From Deltaproteobacteria bacterium (lineage in GTDB: Bacteria; Desulfobacterota; DSM-4660; Desulfatiglandales; HGW-15), in contig JAFGPH010000404.1 of the NCBI GenBank assembly GCA_016926135.1, positions 1 to 6,338 on the forward strand: 6,338 nucleotides of DNA, written 5' to 3'. The translations under genes and the position numbers were made by a program. Below, in pieces: positions 1 to 5,579 of this stretch; the first letter of the stretch is position 1; every line of letters starts with the position of its first letter. Below the pieces are notes generated by a model that made no database searches, was not told the DNA's origin, and saw nothing but the letters and a program-made list of their open reading frames with translations.

Positions 1-710
1 AGGCTCTTCATGGCCGGGTTCATCATCCTGAGAAGCTTCAGCGGGTTCTTTTCCGGCTTCAGGCCGCAGGCCTCCGCTGAGGAGGTCGCATCCGGCCTGT
101 CGTCCGCGATCATCCGTTGCTGGAGCAGCAGCGCCGCCAGGGCCATGGCGAGAGCCGCGCCAAAGGCGAGACGAACCCCGTCGCGCTCGCCCCACAGGGC
201 AATGAAGACACCGCCCACCAACGGCCCGAGTGCCATGGGGATGCGGCGCACCAGGGAATGCATGCTCACCCCCATGGTGCGCTTGTTCCGGGGAAGCACC
301 TTGTAGATCAGGCTCATGGTGGCCGGCGCCGATATGGCCGACCAGGAGATGAAGAGCACGGCCCCGGCCAGCACCGCCTGCCAGGCCGGAATCAGGATCA
401 CCAGGGCAAAACCGACCATGGCCACCAGGTTGAAGACCAGAAGCGATTTCTTGGTGCCTATGCGGTCGGACAGGTAGCCCCCTGGAAATGAGTAGAGCGC
501 CGAGAGCAGGTTGTCCATGGCCTGCAACAGGCCGATGGCCATTGCGCCGCCGCCCAGGGCCATGATGTAGATGGGCAGAAAGCGCTCGGCCATCCGCTCG
601 CCCATGCCCACCAGCACCACCATGGCCAACACCCCGACCGTGCTTCGCTGCAAGGCAAGAAAACCCATGATCCCGGCGGCGTGCTTTGTTGCGGTTTCAT
701 GTAGTGTCAT
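1..710 (-). CDS. MFS transporter, N-terminal part (runs off left edge)
   Basis: The reading frame is open from ATG at 710 to the window edge (236 complete codons), so only the first half of a typical ~400-residue major facilitator protein is visible. Several hydrophobic segments are present (about residues 24-38, 46-68, 90-108, 110-135, 155-173, 181-197). The loop after the second segment has the MFS motif A, GGYLSDRIGTKK, at residues 77-88. This is a proton- or substrate-driven inner-membrane carrier; the substrate cannot be read from sequence. An AGGAGGT ribosome site lies at 728-722, 11 bases before the ATG. The start overlaps the end of the PadR gene by 14 bases, so translation is probably coupled and the pair co-transcribed. 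A PadR-controlled efflux pump is the likeliest role (inference from context). Confidence 0.9.
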   Translation of the reverse strand, partial: MTLHETATKHAAGIMGFLALQRSTVGVLAMVVLVGMGERMAERFLPIYIMALGGGAMAIGLLQAMDNLLSALYSFPGGYLSDRIGTKKSLLVFNLVAMVGFALVILIPAWQAVLAGAVLFISWSAISAPATMSLIYKVLPRNKRTMGVSMHSLVRRIPMALGPLVGGVFIALWGERDGVRLAFGAALAMALAALLLQQRMIADDRPDATSSAEACGLKPEKNPLKLLRMMNPAMKS

Positions 711-1005
711 GCCCGGCAATGACCTCCTCGTACAACTCCCTTATCTTGTCCTTCACCTTCTCCAGTTCTTCGCGGCCCCCAGGGGTGATCCGGTAATACT
801 TGCGCTGCTTCTGGTTTACCGTCCTGGCCTCAACAGTCAAAAGCCCCATTCGAACCATCTTGGACAACAGGGGATAGAGGGTGCCAAAGCTGAGATTGTA
901 GCCGTGCCGGGCCAGCTCTTCGGCCAGACCCACCCCGTAAACCTCTTCTTCCGAGGCGTGGTGAAGGATGTGGAGCCTGACAAAGGCAAGGTCGATATCT
1001 CTCAT
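697..1005 (-). CDS. PadR-family transcriptional regulator
   Basis: A 102-residue protein with the PadR winged-helix layout. An N-terminal helix (LAFVRLHILHHA) leads into YGVGLAEEL, then the recognition-helix region with the family signature GTLYPLLSKMVRMGLL (about residues 41-56), then the wing ending in KYYRITPGGREELE (about residues 69-82), and a short C-terminal helix. The length fits the small PadR class that has only a short dimerisation helix. PadR proteins are usually dimeric repressors released by a small toxic ligand and often control an adjacent transporter. Here the next gene is an MFS carrier overlapping by 14 bases. A GGGGGAC stretch six bases upstream of the ATG can serve as ribosome site. 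The promoter carries an inverted repeat across its spacer, which fits autorepression. The ligand is unknown. Confidence 0.93.
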   Translation of the reverse strand: MRDIDLAFVRLHILHHASEEEVYGVGLAEELARHGYNLSFGTLYPLLSKMVRMGLLTVEARTVNQKQRKYYRITPGGREELEKVKDKIRELYEEVIAGHDTT

Positions 1006-1031
1006 CTTCTGTCCCCCAATAATGATATCGA

Positions 1032-1060
1032 AATATATTATCGCTTTTCGATAATGTCAA
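1032..1060 (-). promoter_or_regulatory. Sigma-70 promoter of the padR-MFS pair
   Basis: On the minus strand, TTGACA (1060-1055) is followed by a 17-base spacer and TATATT (1037-1032). That is a perfect -35 box, ideal spacing, and a -10 box one base off consensus. Transcription would start near 1025, about 20 bases before the PadR ATG. A promoter this strong normally needs repression, and the palindrome across its spacer supplies a site for it. Confidence 0.85.
1037..1055. promoter_or_regulatory. Inverted repeat across the padR promoter spacer (likely operator)
   Basis: ATTATCG (1037-1043) and CGATAAT (1049-1055) are perfect 7-base arms around a 5-base centre. The repeat fills the space between the -35 and -10 boxes, touching the last base of the former and the first of the latter. 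A further CGATAT-like half site lies at 1024-1030. A protein bound here would block RNA polymerase. PadR is the obvious candidate (inference); the sequence differs from the ATGT-N8-ACAT operator described for classical PadR. Confidence 0.7.
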
Positions 1061-1295
1061 TCGCTCGATTTTTCCCTGTTCCCGGGCACCGCGCGCCAGC
1101 CTGTCTCTGCTTTTCGGCAGGAAGTGACCCTAAGGGCTTGCGCAAGAATAGCTTAGTACACCTTTTCATAATACCGGTGAAAGCCGATATCCATTGGATC
1201 CAAGCGATCCCGGCCTCCGGCCTTCGCCGGACCCACACGTGAGGAGGCTTTATTCCGGATTTGTCCCGATAGGAATCAAGTGACCAATTCAAATA
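1061..1295. other. Gene-free divergent intergenic region
   Basis: This stretch separates the leftward padR promoter from the rightward ATPase promoter. I see no credible gene, tRNA or terminator in it. It contains one perfect 6-base-arm hairpin (1216-1231) and little else recognisable. Overlapping open frames here have no ribosome site or family resemblance. Confidence 0.6.
1216..1231. repeat. Short GC-rich hairpin in intergenic DNA
   Basis: TCCGGC (1216-1221) and GCCGGA (1226-1231) pair perfectly around a CTTC loop. No T-run follows on either strand, so it does not look like an intrinsic terminator. It could be one copy of a dispersed REP-type element, but a single copy gives no way to tell. 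Confidence 0.4.
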
Positions 1296-1323
1296 TTGAC
1301 TGATGAAATTCTCGTACTATAAT
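1296..1323 (+). promoter_or_regulatory. Sigma-70 promoter of the DUF4143 ATPase gene
   Basis: TTGACT (1296-1301), a 16-base spacer and a perfect TATAAT (1318-1323). The expected start of transcription, about seven bases beyond the -10 box, falls on or next to the A of the ATG at 1330. This leaves no room for a leader and suggests a leaderless mRNA. Confidence 0.75.
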
Positions 1324-1329
1324 GTCACC

Positions 1330-2619
1330 ATGATTAAGAGAAAGTCCATAGAGGACATCGAGGGGCATCTCTCTGCGCGAGAGATCAGCCTCATTGTCGG
1401 TCCCAGACAGGCAGGCAAGACCACGCTCATGCTCATGGTCAAGGATCGTCTGGATAGGGAGGGGCATAAGACCCTGTTCCTGAGCCTGGACTTCGACTCG
1501 GAGCGGCCTTTTTTTGCATCGCAAGGTGACCTGCTACGCAAAATCAGGTTGGAGATAGGCGAGCGGAACGGCTACGTCTTTATCGATGAGATTCAGCGAA
1601 AGGAAAACGCAGGGCTTTTTCTTAAAGGCATCCATGACATGAATCTCGGGTACAAGTTCATCGTCTCCGGCTCAGGCAGCCTGGAGCTGAAGGAGAGCAT
1701 TCATGAATCCCTTGTGGGTCGTAAGAGGGTCTTTGAGGTGGGTACCCTTTCCTTTGAAGAGTTCGTGAACTTCAAGACCGAATATCGTTACGAGGACCGG
1801 CTGAAGGATTTTTTCTCCGTGGAGGGCATCAAGGCAAGAGCTTTCCTGGGCGAATACCTGATGTTCGGTGGATACCCTCGCATTGTTCTGGAAGCGGAGA
1901 TCAAGGAAAAAACCCGGCTCATTGACGAAATATACCGGAGCTACCTGGAGAGGGACGTATCCCATCTTCTGAGGGTCGAAAAAGTTGAGGCATTCAGTGC
2001 GCTGATCAGGATTCTCGCTGGCCAGATGGGAAAGCTGGTGAACTATTCCGAACTCTCCTCCACGCTTGGCATCTCTCTGAACACCCTCAAGAACTATCTT
2101 TGGTACGCTGAGAAGACCTTCATTCTCGTGCGTATCACACCGTTTTTCCGGAACCAGAGGAAAGAAATCACCAAGTCGCCCATTTACTACTTTCATGATC
2201 CGGGACTCAGAAACTACGCTGTAGGCTTGTGGGGCAGGACGGCATTGGCTTCCGACCTGAGTTTCTCTTTTCAGAACTTCGTGTTCTCCTGTTTGAGGCA
2301 GGTATTCTCTTTAAGCCCGTGGTCCATTCACTTCTGGCGCACAAAAGACCGCGCAGAGGTTGATTTTGTGATCGACCGCGGCAGCGACCTTCTCCCGGTA
2401 GAGGTGAAGTATAAGCAAATGAAAGAGGCCTCCATCGGCCGCTCCCTCAGGAGTTTCATTGCCCGCTACAAGCCGAAAGATGCCTGGGTCGTCAACCTGA
2501 GCCTGGAGGATAGACTGGAAATGGAAGGTACGATGGTTCGATTCCTTCCTTACCACGCGCTGCTCTTTGGCCAGGAATCGGAGATGCAGGCGGCCCTGAA
2601 CGGAGGCCGGAGCCATTGA
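1330..2619 (+). CDS. AAA_14 / DUF4143 family ATP-binding protein
   Basis: A 429-residue predicted ATPase of the COG1373 type. From ATG 1330 it shows Walker A GPRQAGKTT (24-32), Walker B YVFIDEIQ (82-89), a sensor-like stretch IVSGSGS (111-117), then GGYPRIV and YLERDV, which are typical of the family. A DUF4143 region with a winged-helix-like segment follows. The C-terminus carries AEVDFVID and LLPVEVKYK, resembling the PD-(D/E)xK fold core these proteins often end with. ATG 1303 would add nine residues (MKFSYYNVT) but lies inside the promoter and lacks a ribosome site, so 1330 is preferred. These ATPases are frequent stand-alone genes in bacteria and archaea and their role is poorly known; mobility or stress functions have been suggested. 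The gene looks AT-richer than its neighbours, which fits horizontal acquisition. Confidence 0.9.
   Translation: MIKRKSIEDIEGHLSAREISLIVGPRQAGKTTLMLMVKDRLDREGHKTLFLSLDFDSERPFFASQGDLLRKIRLEIGERNGYVFIDEIQRKENAGLFLKGIHDMNLGYKFIVSGSGSLELKESIHESLVGRKRVFEVGTLSFEEFVNFKTEYRYEDRLKDFFSVEGIKARAFLGEYLMFGGYPRIVLEAEIKEKTRLIDEIYRSYLERDVSHLLRVEKVEAFSALIRILAGQMGKLVNYSELSSTLGISLNTLKNYLWYAEKTFILVRITPFFRNQRKEITKSPIYYFHDPGLRNYAVGLWGRTALASDLSFSFQNFVFSCLRQVFSLSPWSIHFWRTKDRAEVDFVIDRGSDLLPVEVKYKQMKEASIGRSLRSFIARYKPKDAWVVNLSLEDRLEMEGTMVRFLPYHALLFGQESEMQAALNGGRSH
2602..2606 (+). promoter_or_regulatory. Ribosome binding site for the TTG-start ORF at 2616
   Basis: GGAGG lies nine bases before TTG 2616, which itself overlaps the TGA stop of the ATPase gene (TTGA). 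This arrangement supports a translationally coupled TTG start for the PAP2-like ORF. Confidence 0.55.
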
Positions 2620-2951
2620 GCCTGACACGGAATGAAAAGACTTGGATGATGCTGTCTGCCCTGGTTGTACTCGTCACAGTTGTCGCCGGAAGCCGCGCAT
2701 ATTTTCGGGGCGATGTTTGGGTGGCCCTCTTCGTGCAATGGCTCGCGCCCTCATCTACAGTCTGGGCCGAGTGGCTCACATCTACCGCCAAGTTCCCCTG
2801 GAGCCTGGGCCTGCCTGCTCCTTCGACCCATTTCAGCGGAAAAACGGACTCGGTGAAGCCGAGGCAAATCGACTTTCTTGGATCTCCTCCACCGCACATT
2901 TATCGCACTGCAATGCGGGCCCTGCCGTACCCGCCACATTTGGGCAAGTGA
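2616..2951 (+). pseudogene. Probable remnant of a PAP2-family phosphatase gene
   Basis: The 111-codon frame starts at TTG 2616, overlapping the stop of the ATPase gene and preceded by GGAGG. The first ~66 residues look like the start of a PAP2 (phosphatidic acid phosphatase type 2) membrane protein: a short polar N-terminus, a membrane helix at about 12-26, then YFRGDVWVALFVQWLAP and WAEWLTSTAKFPWSLGL. After about 2813 the resemblance ends abruptly. The tail is Pro-rich with no further membrane helices, and the PAP2 catalytic motifs (KxxxxxxRP, PSGH, SRxxxxxHxxxD) are absent in all three plus frames before the convergent DsrE gene. A deletion or recombination junction near 2813 is the simplest reading. 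A small functional membrane protein cannot be excluded. The family call rests on recognition of the N-terminus only. Confidence 0.5.
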
Positions 2952-2995
2952 GGCAGCCTGGAGATCCCGGACCGGCTCGTGTTCGACCCGGCGCT

Positions 2996-3316
2996 TCAGA
3001 ATGTCACCATTTTGTCCGCCCACTCCACGATGTTCACACAGTCGATCATGGTTGAAATGGGGCACGCATCTGTTCCGCCCTTTTGCCTGGACTTCAAGCA
3101 CGCCCCGCATGCCTGGATTTCACCCCCGACAGAGAGGAAGTCTTTCAACTGCTCATCCACGTTGAACCGCTCATGTGTCAGCCCCTCACATTCCACGGCC
3201 TCACCCATGAGAAACATCTTCACCTCATGACCCTGCTTCTTCGCGGTTGCGGCGAAGCGAAACGCGTTCCATGCCTTTTCAAACTCCTTGGTTTCCAAGA
3301 TGATACCTAGCTTCAT
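2996..3316 (-). CDS. DsrE-family protein, cysteine form
   Basis: A 106-residue DsrE/DsrF-like protein of the small cytoplasmic class linked to sulfur-relay and persulfide chemistry. The start MKLGIILETKEFEKAWNAFR is a typical first strand and helix, followed by GHEVKMFLMGEAVE. The motif CGACLKSR has Cys70 and Cys73, with further cysteines at 85 (CPIS) and 93, and the protein ends in ADKMVTF. Cys70 corresponds to the family's conserved reactive cysteine. AGGAGG lies eight bases before the ATG. The gene is last in the minus-strand run, 47 bases after its selenocysteine-type paralogue, with which it aligns end to end. No terminator is obvious after the stop. The partner and exact sulfur substrate are unknown. 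Confidence 0.9.
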   Translation of the reverse strand: MKLGIILETKEFEKAWNAFRFAATAKKQGHEVKMFLMGEAVECEGLTHERFNVDEQLKDFLSVGGEIQACGACLKSRQKGGTDACPISTMIDCVNIVEWADKMVTF

Positions 3317-3363
3317 TTCACCTTCCTCCTCTCAGACTGAACACCTGCATGTACCTCCGTAAC

Positions 3364-3675
3364 TCAGAAGGTGATCACCTTATCCGCATCCATGGCGAGT
3401 TCATAGAGGTCATCCATCCAACCGATAGGGCAACTGCTGGATCCCGACAGACCGTGGGATTTCATGCACACCCCTCAGACATAGAAATCCCCCCCGAATT
3501 TCTCCATCTGGCCCATGACATCGAACTGCTCGCTGCCGCTTTTCTCAAACATCACCCCCTTTCCGAGCATGAACACACTCACCTCATCGCCCTTTTCCAC
3601 ACCCACATTGGCCAGGCGCATGGCATTGTAAATGCCTTCGCCGTCATCCGTCGTGATAATGAACAGAACTTTCAT
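3364..3675 (-). CDS. DsrE-family selenoprotein with in-frame TGA (Sec67, UxxC)
   Basis: ATG 3675 (GTG 3678 is possible) follows AGGAGG at 3690-3685. The frame reads MKVLFIITTDDGEGIYNAMR, then GDEVSVFMLGKGV, up to GGDFYV. It then meets TGA at 3477-3475 and continues GVCMKSHG, CPIGWMDD and ADKVITF to TGA 3366-3364, giving 103 residues. The TGA stands where the neighbouring paralogue has Cys70 of CGAC, producing U-G-V-C. The downstream part aligns without gaps in the paralogue's pattern (CPI at equal distance, common end A-D-K-x-x-T-F). A SECIS-like hairpin starts just after the TGA. Taken together this supports selenocysteine insertion rather than a nonsense mutation. Ordinary annotation would stop after 66-67 residues. 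A redox or sulfur/selenium transfer role in the cytoplasm is inferred from the family. From memory, Sec-containing DsrE-like proteins have been listed in surveys of bacterial selenoproteins, including deltaproteobacteria. Confidence 0.87.
3435..3468 (-). promoter_or_regulatory. Bacterial SECIS-like hairpin after the in-frame UGA
   Basis: In the mRNA, AUCCC (3460-3456) pairs with GGGAU (3445-3441), then AC (3455-3454) with GU (3448-3447) above a bulged C (3446). The apical loop is GGUCU (3453-3449). A lower stem can form from UGC (3468-3466) with GCA (3437-3435) and UG (3464-3463) with CA (3439-3438). The loop begins 21 bases after the UGA, within the usual bacterial SECIS distance, and GGUCU is the same core as in the E. 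coli formate dehydrogenase SECIS loop bound by SelB. Folding was done by eye. Confidence 0.8.
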
Positions 3676-3684
3676 CACATGTCT

Positions 3685-3690
3685 CCTCCT
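3685..3690 (-). promoter_or_regulatory. Ribosome binding site of the Sec-DsrE gene
   Basis: AGGAGG lies nine bases before ATG 3675 and six before GTG 3678. A third candidate, ATG 3680, is followed at once by a stop codon. MKVLFII from 3675 matches the paralogue's MKLGIIL, so ATG 3675 is preferred. Confidence 0.75.
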
Positions 3691-3729
3691 TTCAGGGGAT
3701 GGCAGGCAATCGTTCCAATTCTATCTCAT

Positions 3730-4476
3730 CTAAGGCGGAAGGGATCGGTGCCACCCGGTAGTCCCTTCAAAGAACGCGGCCGCCCTTTCAACCATTTTGC
3801 GGGCTCTCCGGATTTCCGCGGTGCCCCTTCCGTTTGGGCAGTACTCGTTCAGCTCCCGCAGAAATGCGGCATGCCCTTCCAAACCCGGCTCCAGGACCCG
3901 CACCTCTTCCAGGAGCGAGACGAGATCCGTCTCTCTGGGCGGATGCATGTCGTGCAGCACGAACAGGCCCTTCAACGCCCTTGCCGCGGCAAATTTTGCA
4001 AGGTCCCGGCAGCGGAAAAGGCTGCCCCTCTCAAGAGATGCCCCTGCCTGGGCCAGGAAATCCCCTGCCTCTCTGACATAGCCCTGCCGGATGACCTCAA
4101 GTTTTCTCGTCTCGTAGGGTTCGATCACCTCATGACCCTGCTGCCACCCTGCCTTTTCAAACAGCACCCGGCCTTCCTTTGCAGCCGAAAAGACGAGGGT
4201 TCCCGGTATGTCTATCTGGCGGCAGAACTCCGACGGCGTCCGCAAGATGACATGCTTGTCTCTTGCGATGCGGTCCAGATATCGGGTCATCTCTTCACTG
4301 AAAGTCTTCGTGTCCCCGTCGGTCTCCATGACCACGAGGAGATCCACATCACTGAACTCATCAGCGTCGCCCCGGCCGAGAGATCCGAAGAGGATCACGG
4401 CCTCGGGATCATAGGCCTCCAGAATGGCGTCCTTCAATTCTAATGCCTTGCTCATTTGTTCTGCTGTGACTGACAT
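3730..4476 (-). CDS. Fused minimal nucleotidyltransferase-HEPN protein
   Basis: A 248-residue protein. The N-terminal half is a minimal nucleotidyltransferase with LFGSLGRGDADEFSDVDLLVV (G31-S32, metal ligands D43 and D45). The C-terminal half (about 120-248) is an all-helical HEPN-like domain with RDLAKFAAARALKGLFVLHD followed by PPRETDLVSLLEEV. Two expected residues look altered: the third acidic NTase residue, usually in a VDLVV-like strand, appears as His75 (KHVIL), and the HEPN 'tHDL' histidine appears as Thr183 (ETDL). Separate MntA/HepT pairs are toxin-antitoxin modules in which the NTase AMPylates the HEPN RNase; this fusion may be a derived form with weak or lost RNase activity (inference). 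It starts 20 bases after the upstream NTase gene stops, so the two are probably co-translated. The ribosome site is weak. ATG 4455 is a possible alternative start. Confidence 0.82.
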   Translation of the reverse strand: MSVTAEQMSKALELKDAILEAYDPEAVILFGSLGRGDADEFSDVDLLVVMETDGDTKTFSEEMTRYLDRIARDKHVILRTPSEFCRQIDIPGTLVFSAAKEGRVLFEKAGWQQGHEVIEPYETRKLEVIRQGYVREAGDFLAQAGASLERGSLFRCRDLAKFAAARALKGLFVLHDMHPPRETDLVSLLEEVRVLEPGLEGHAAFLRELNEYCPNGRGTAEIRRARKMVERAAAFFEGTTGWHRSLPP

Positions 4477-4496
4477 CTCCGGTTTTCCGCAGCCTG

Positions 4497-5552
4497 CTAG
4501 GGTTTCAACGCCCGGATAATCATTTCGTGTTGCTCACCGTGTCGCTTCTCAAGGGCGGAGAGCCCCTTTTTTGCCAGCCGGACCCAGGACGCTGACCGAT
4601 CCTCCAGGGCACTCCAGGCAAGGTCAAGGTCCCCTGCCCTCTCTTCTGCCACGACCGAGAGGATTTGACATGCCTGGAGAAGGTCCTTTTCAACTTTCGC
4701 GTGACTTGCCGCCCCCCTCGCCTGAGAGAGGATCAGTTTGTGCACGCCGAACCTGGCAGGGGATGGCACCTGTGCCAGTACCCCACCGCAGTTCACCAAA
4801 GCAGCCTGGATGGGATCTTCAATGAGATAATCCATGTATTTTACCGGCAGGGCCGCTGTCCGGAGCCTGGGGAGATATACCGGAGCGTTCGGATTTCTCC
4901 TCGTCCCCGTTGTGAGAAAATCCACCCTCAGTGCCCTTCCTCGCACCTTGAAGGAAGTGGAAGGGTGCCTGGGATCCAATGCTGGGACAGGCAGGAAACC
5001 CATCTCCAGACCATCCAGGATGGAGGGCACATCGGCAACAGGATCCATGGGAAGCGCAAGGGTGATGGCAGGAAGATTTGCGATATCCACATCCTGTGTT
5101 CGGAGGGAACTCCCCCGCCAGCGCACTCCCAGGACGTTGCCCAAAGCCACAAAGGCAAGGGTCCCCACCAGGACTCCCTGGAAGCGAAATATGCCCGCCT
5201 CCGCCAAGGCTTTCAGCACCCTGGCAGAGGATGCATCGGTCATCAGCGCGCCGCCTGCACGCAACTGGGCGCAAAGCCTCTGGACCTGCCGGACGTCACC
5301 CGAAAAAGAATCCCTCTCCTCGGAAAATCTTTGCACCAGCCGTTCCAGGCCGGGACTCTTTTTGCCCACGTAGGCCTGCCTTGCCCCCCCGCCGGGTTCG
5401 GAGTACTGGAAGTAGTAATAGGTCTCGCCCTTGACTTCCTTCCGGGTGAAACAACCGGGGAGGAGCCCCAGGCACCGCTGGGCCTCCAGGGCCATCAACT
5501 GCTCCAGGAGTTCGGCATACAGGGTCTGCGTTTCCAGAGGGATTCGTTCCAT
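4497..5552 (-). CDS. GSU2403-family nucleotidyltransferase-fold protein
   Basis: A 351-residue protein resembling the GSU2403-like nucleotidyltransferase family (NTP_transf_8 type). The N-terminal region has the family's KEVKGETYYYFQY and ARQAYVGKKSP pattern. The NTase core shows LVGTLAFVALGNVLG (128-142) with the GT of the G-S/T motif, RTQDVDIA with D154 and D156 as metal ligands, and LRVDFLT with D211 as the likely third acidic residue, so the active site looks intact. A helical C-terminal region (about 265-351) follows. The substrate is unknown; transfer of a nucleotide to a protein or RNA is plausible. It is the first gene of a minus-strand run whose second gene is another NTase fused to HEPN, which recalls toxin-antitoxin or defence modules. 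There is no clear ribosome site before ATG 5552; Met20 (preceded by GGAG) is an alternative, but the N-terminal helix looks family-like. Confidence 0.82.
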   Translation of the reverse strand: MERIPLETQTLYAELLEQLMALEAQRCLGLLPGCFTRKEVKGETYYYFQYSEPGGGARQAYVGKKSPGLERLVQRFSEERDSFSGDVRQVQRLCAQLRAGGALMTDASSARVLKALAEAGIFRFQGVLVGTLAFVALGNVLGVRWRGSSLRTQDVDIANLPAITLALPMDPVADVPSILDGLEMGFLPVPALDPRHPSTSFKVRGRALRVDFLTTGTRRNPNAPVYLPRLRTAALPVKYMDYLIEDPIQAALVNCGGVLAQVPSPARFGVHKLILSQARGAASHAKVEKDLLQACQILSVVAEERAGDLDLAWSALEDRSASWVRLAKKGLSALEKRHGEQHEMIIRALKP

Positions 5553-5564
5553 CGGCGCTGCACG

Positions 5565-5579
5565 GCCAAAGTCTTTGGC
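5565..5579. promoter_or_regulatory. 15-base near-perfect palindrome in the operon leader
   Basis: GCCAAAG (5565-5571) and CTTTGGC (5573-5579) are perfect 7-base arms around one central base, ending 12 bases upstream of the nucleotidyltransferase ATG and abutting the larger inverted repeat. It may be a second operator or bind another regulator. The single-base centre makes an RNA hairpin unlikely. Confidence 0.55.

Noticed and set aside
571..1242. 223-codon plus-strand open frame over the MFS start and padR
   Set aside because: It runs antisense to two well supported genes and through the padR promoter, with no motif of its own.
1672..2196. 174-codon minus-strand open frame inside the ATPase gene
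   Set aside because: Antisense to the DUF4143 region; no motifs or ribosome site.
2796..2822. GGAGC/GCTCC inverted repeat between the convergent transcripts
   Set aside because: Arms of only five bases with a 12-base loop and no T-run; not convincing as a bidirectional terminator.
2751..3110. Minus-strand open frame overlapping the end of the Cys-DsrE gene
   Set aside because: Out of frame with the DsrE gene, no resemblance to a family, and rich in residues typical of shadow frames.
3475..3678. A separate 67-residue truncated DsrE protein ending at the TGA
   Set aside because: The sequence after the TGA is in the same frame and clearly DsrE-like, and a SECIS-like hairpin follows, so recoding is the better reading than a short gene or pseudogene.
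3349..4443. 364-codon plus-strand open frame antisense to the NTase-HEPN and Sec-DsrE genes
   Set aside because: It shows no family motifs and lies opposite genes with clear domains; its length is explained by codon bias of the opposite strand.
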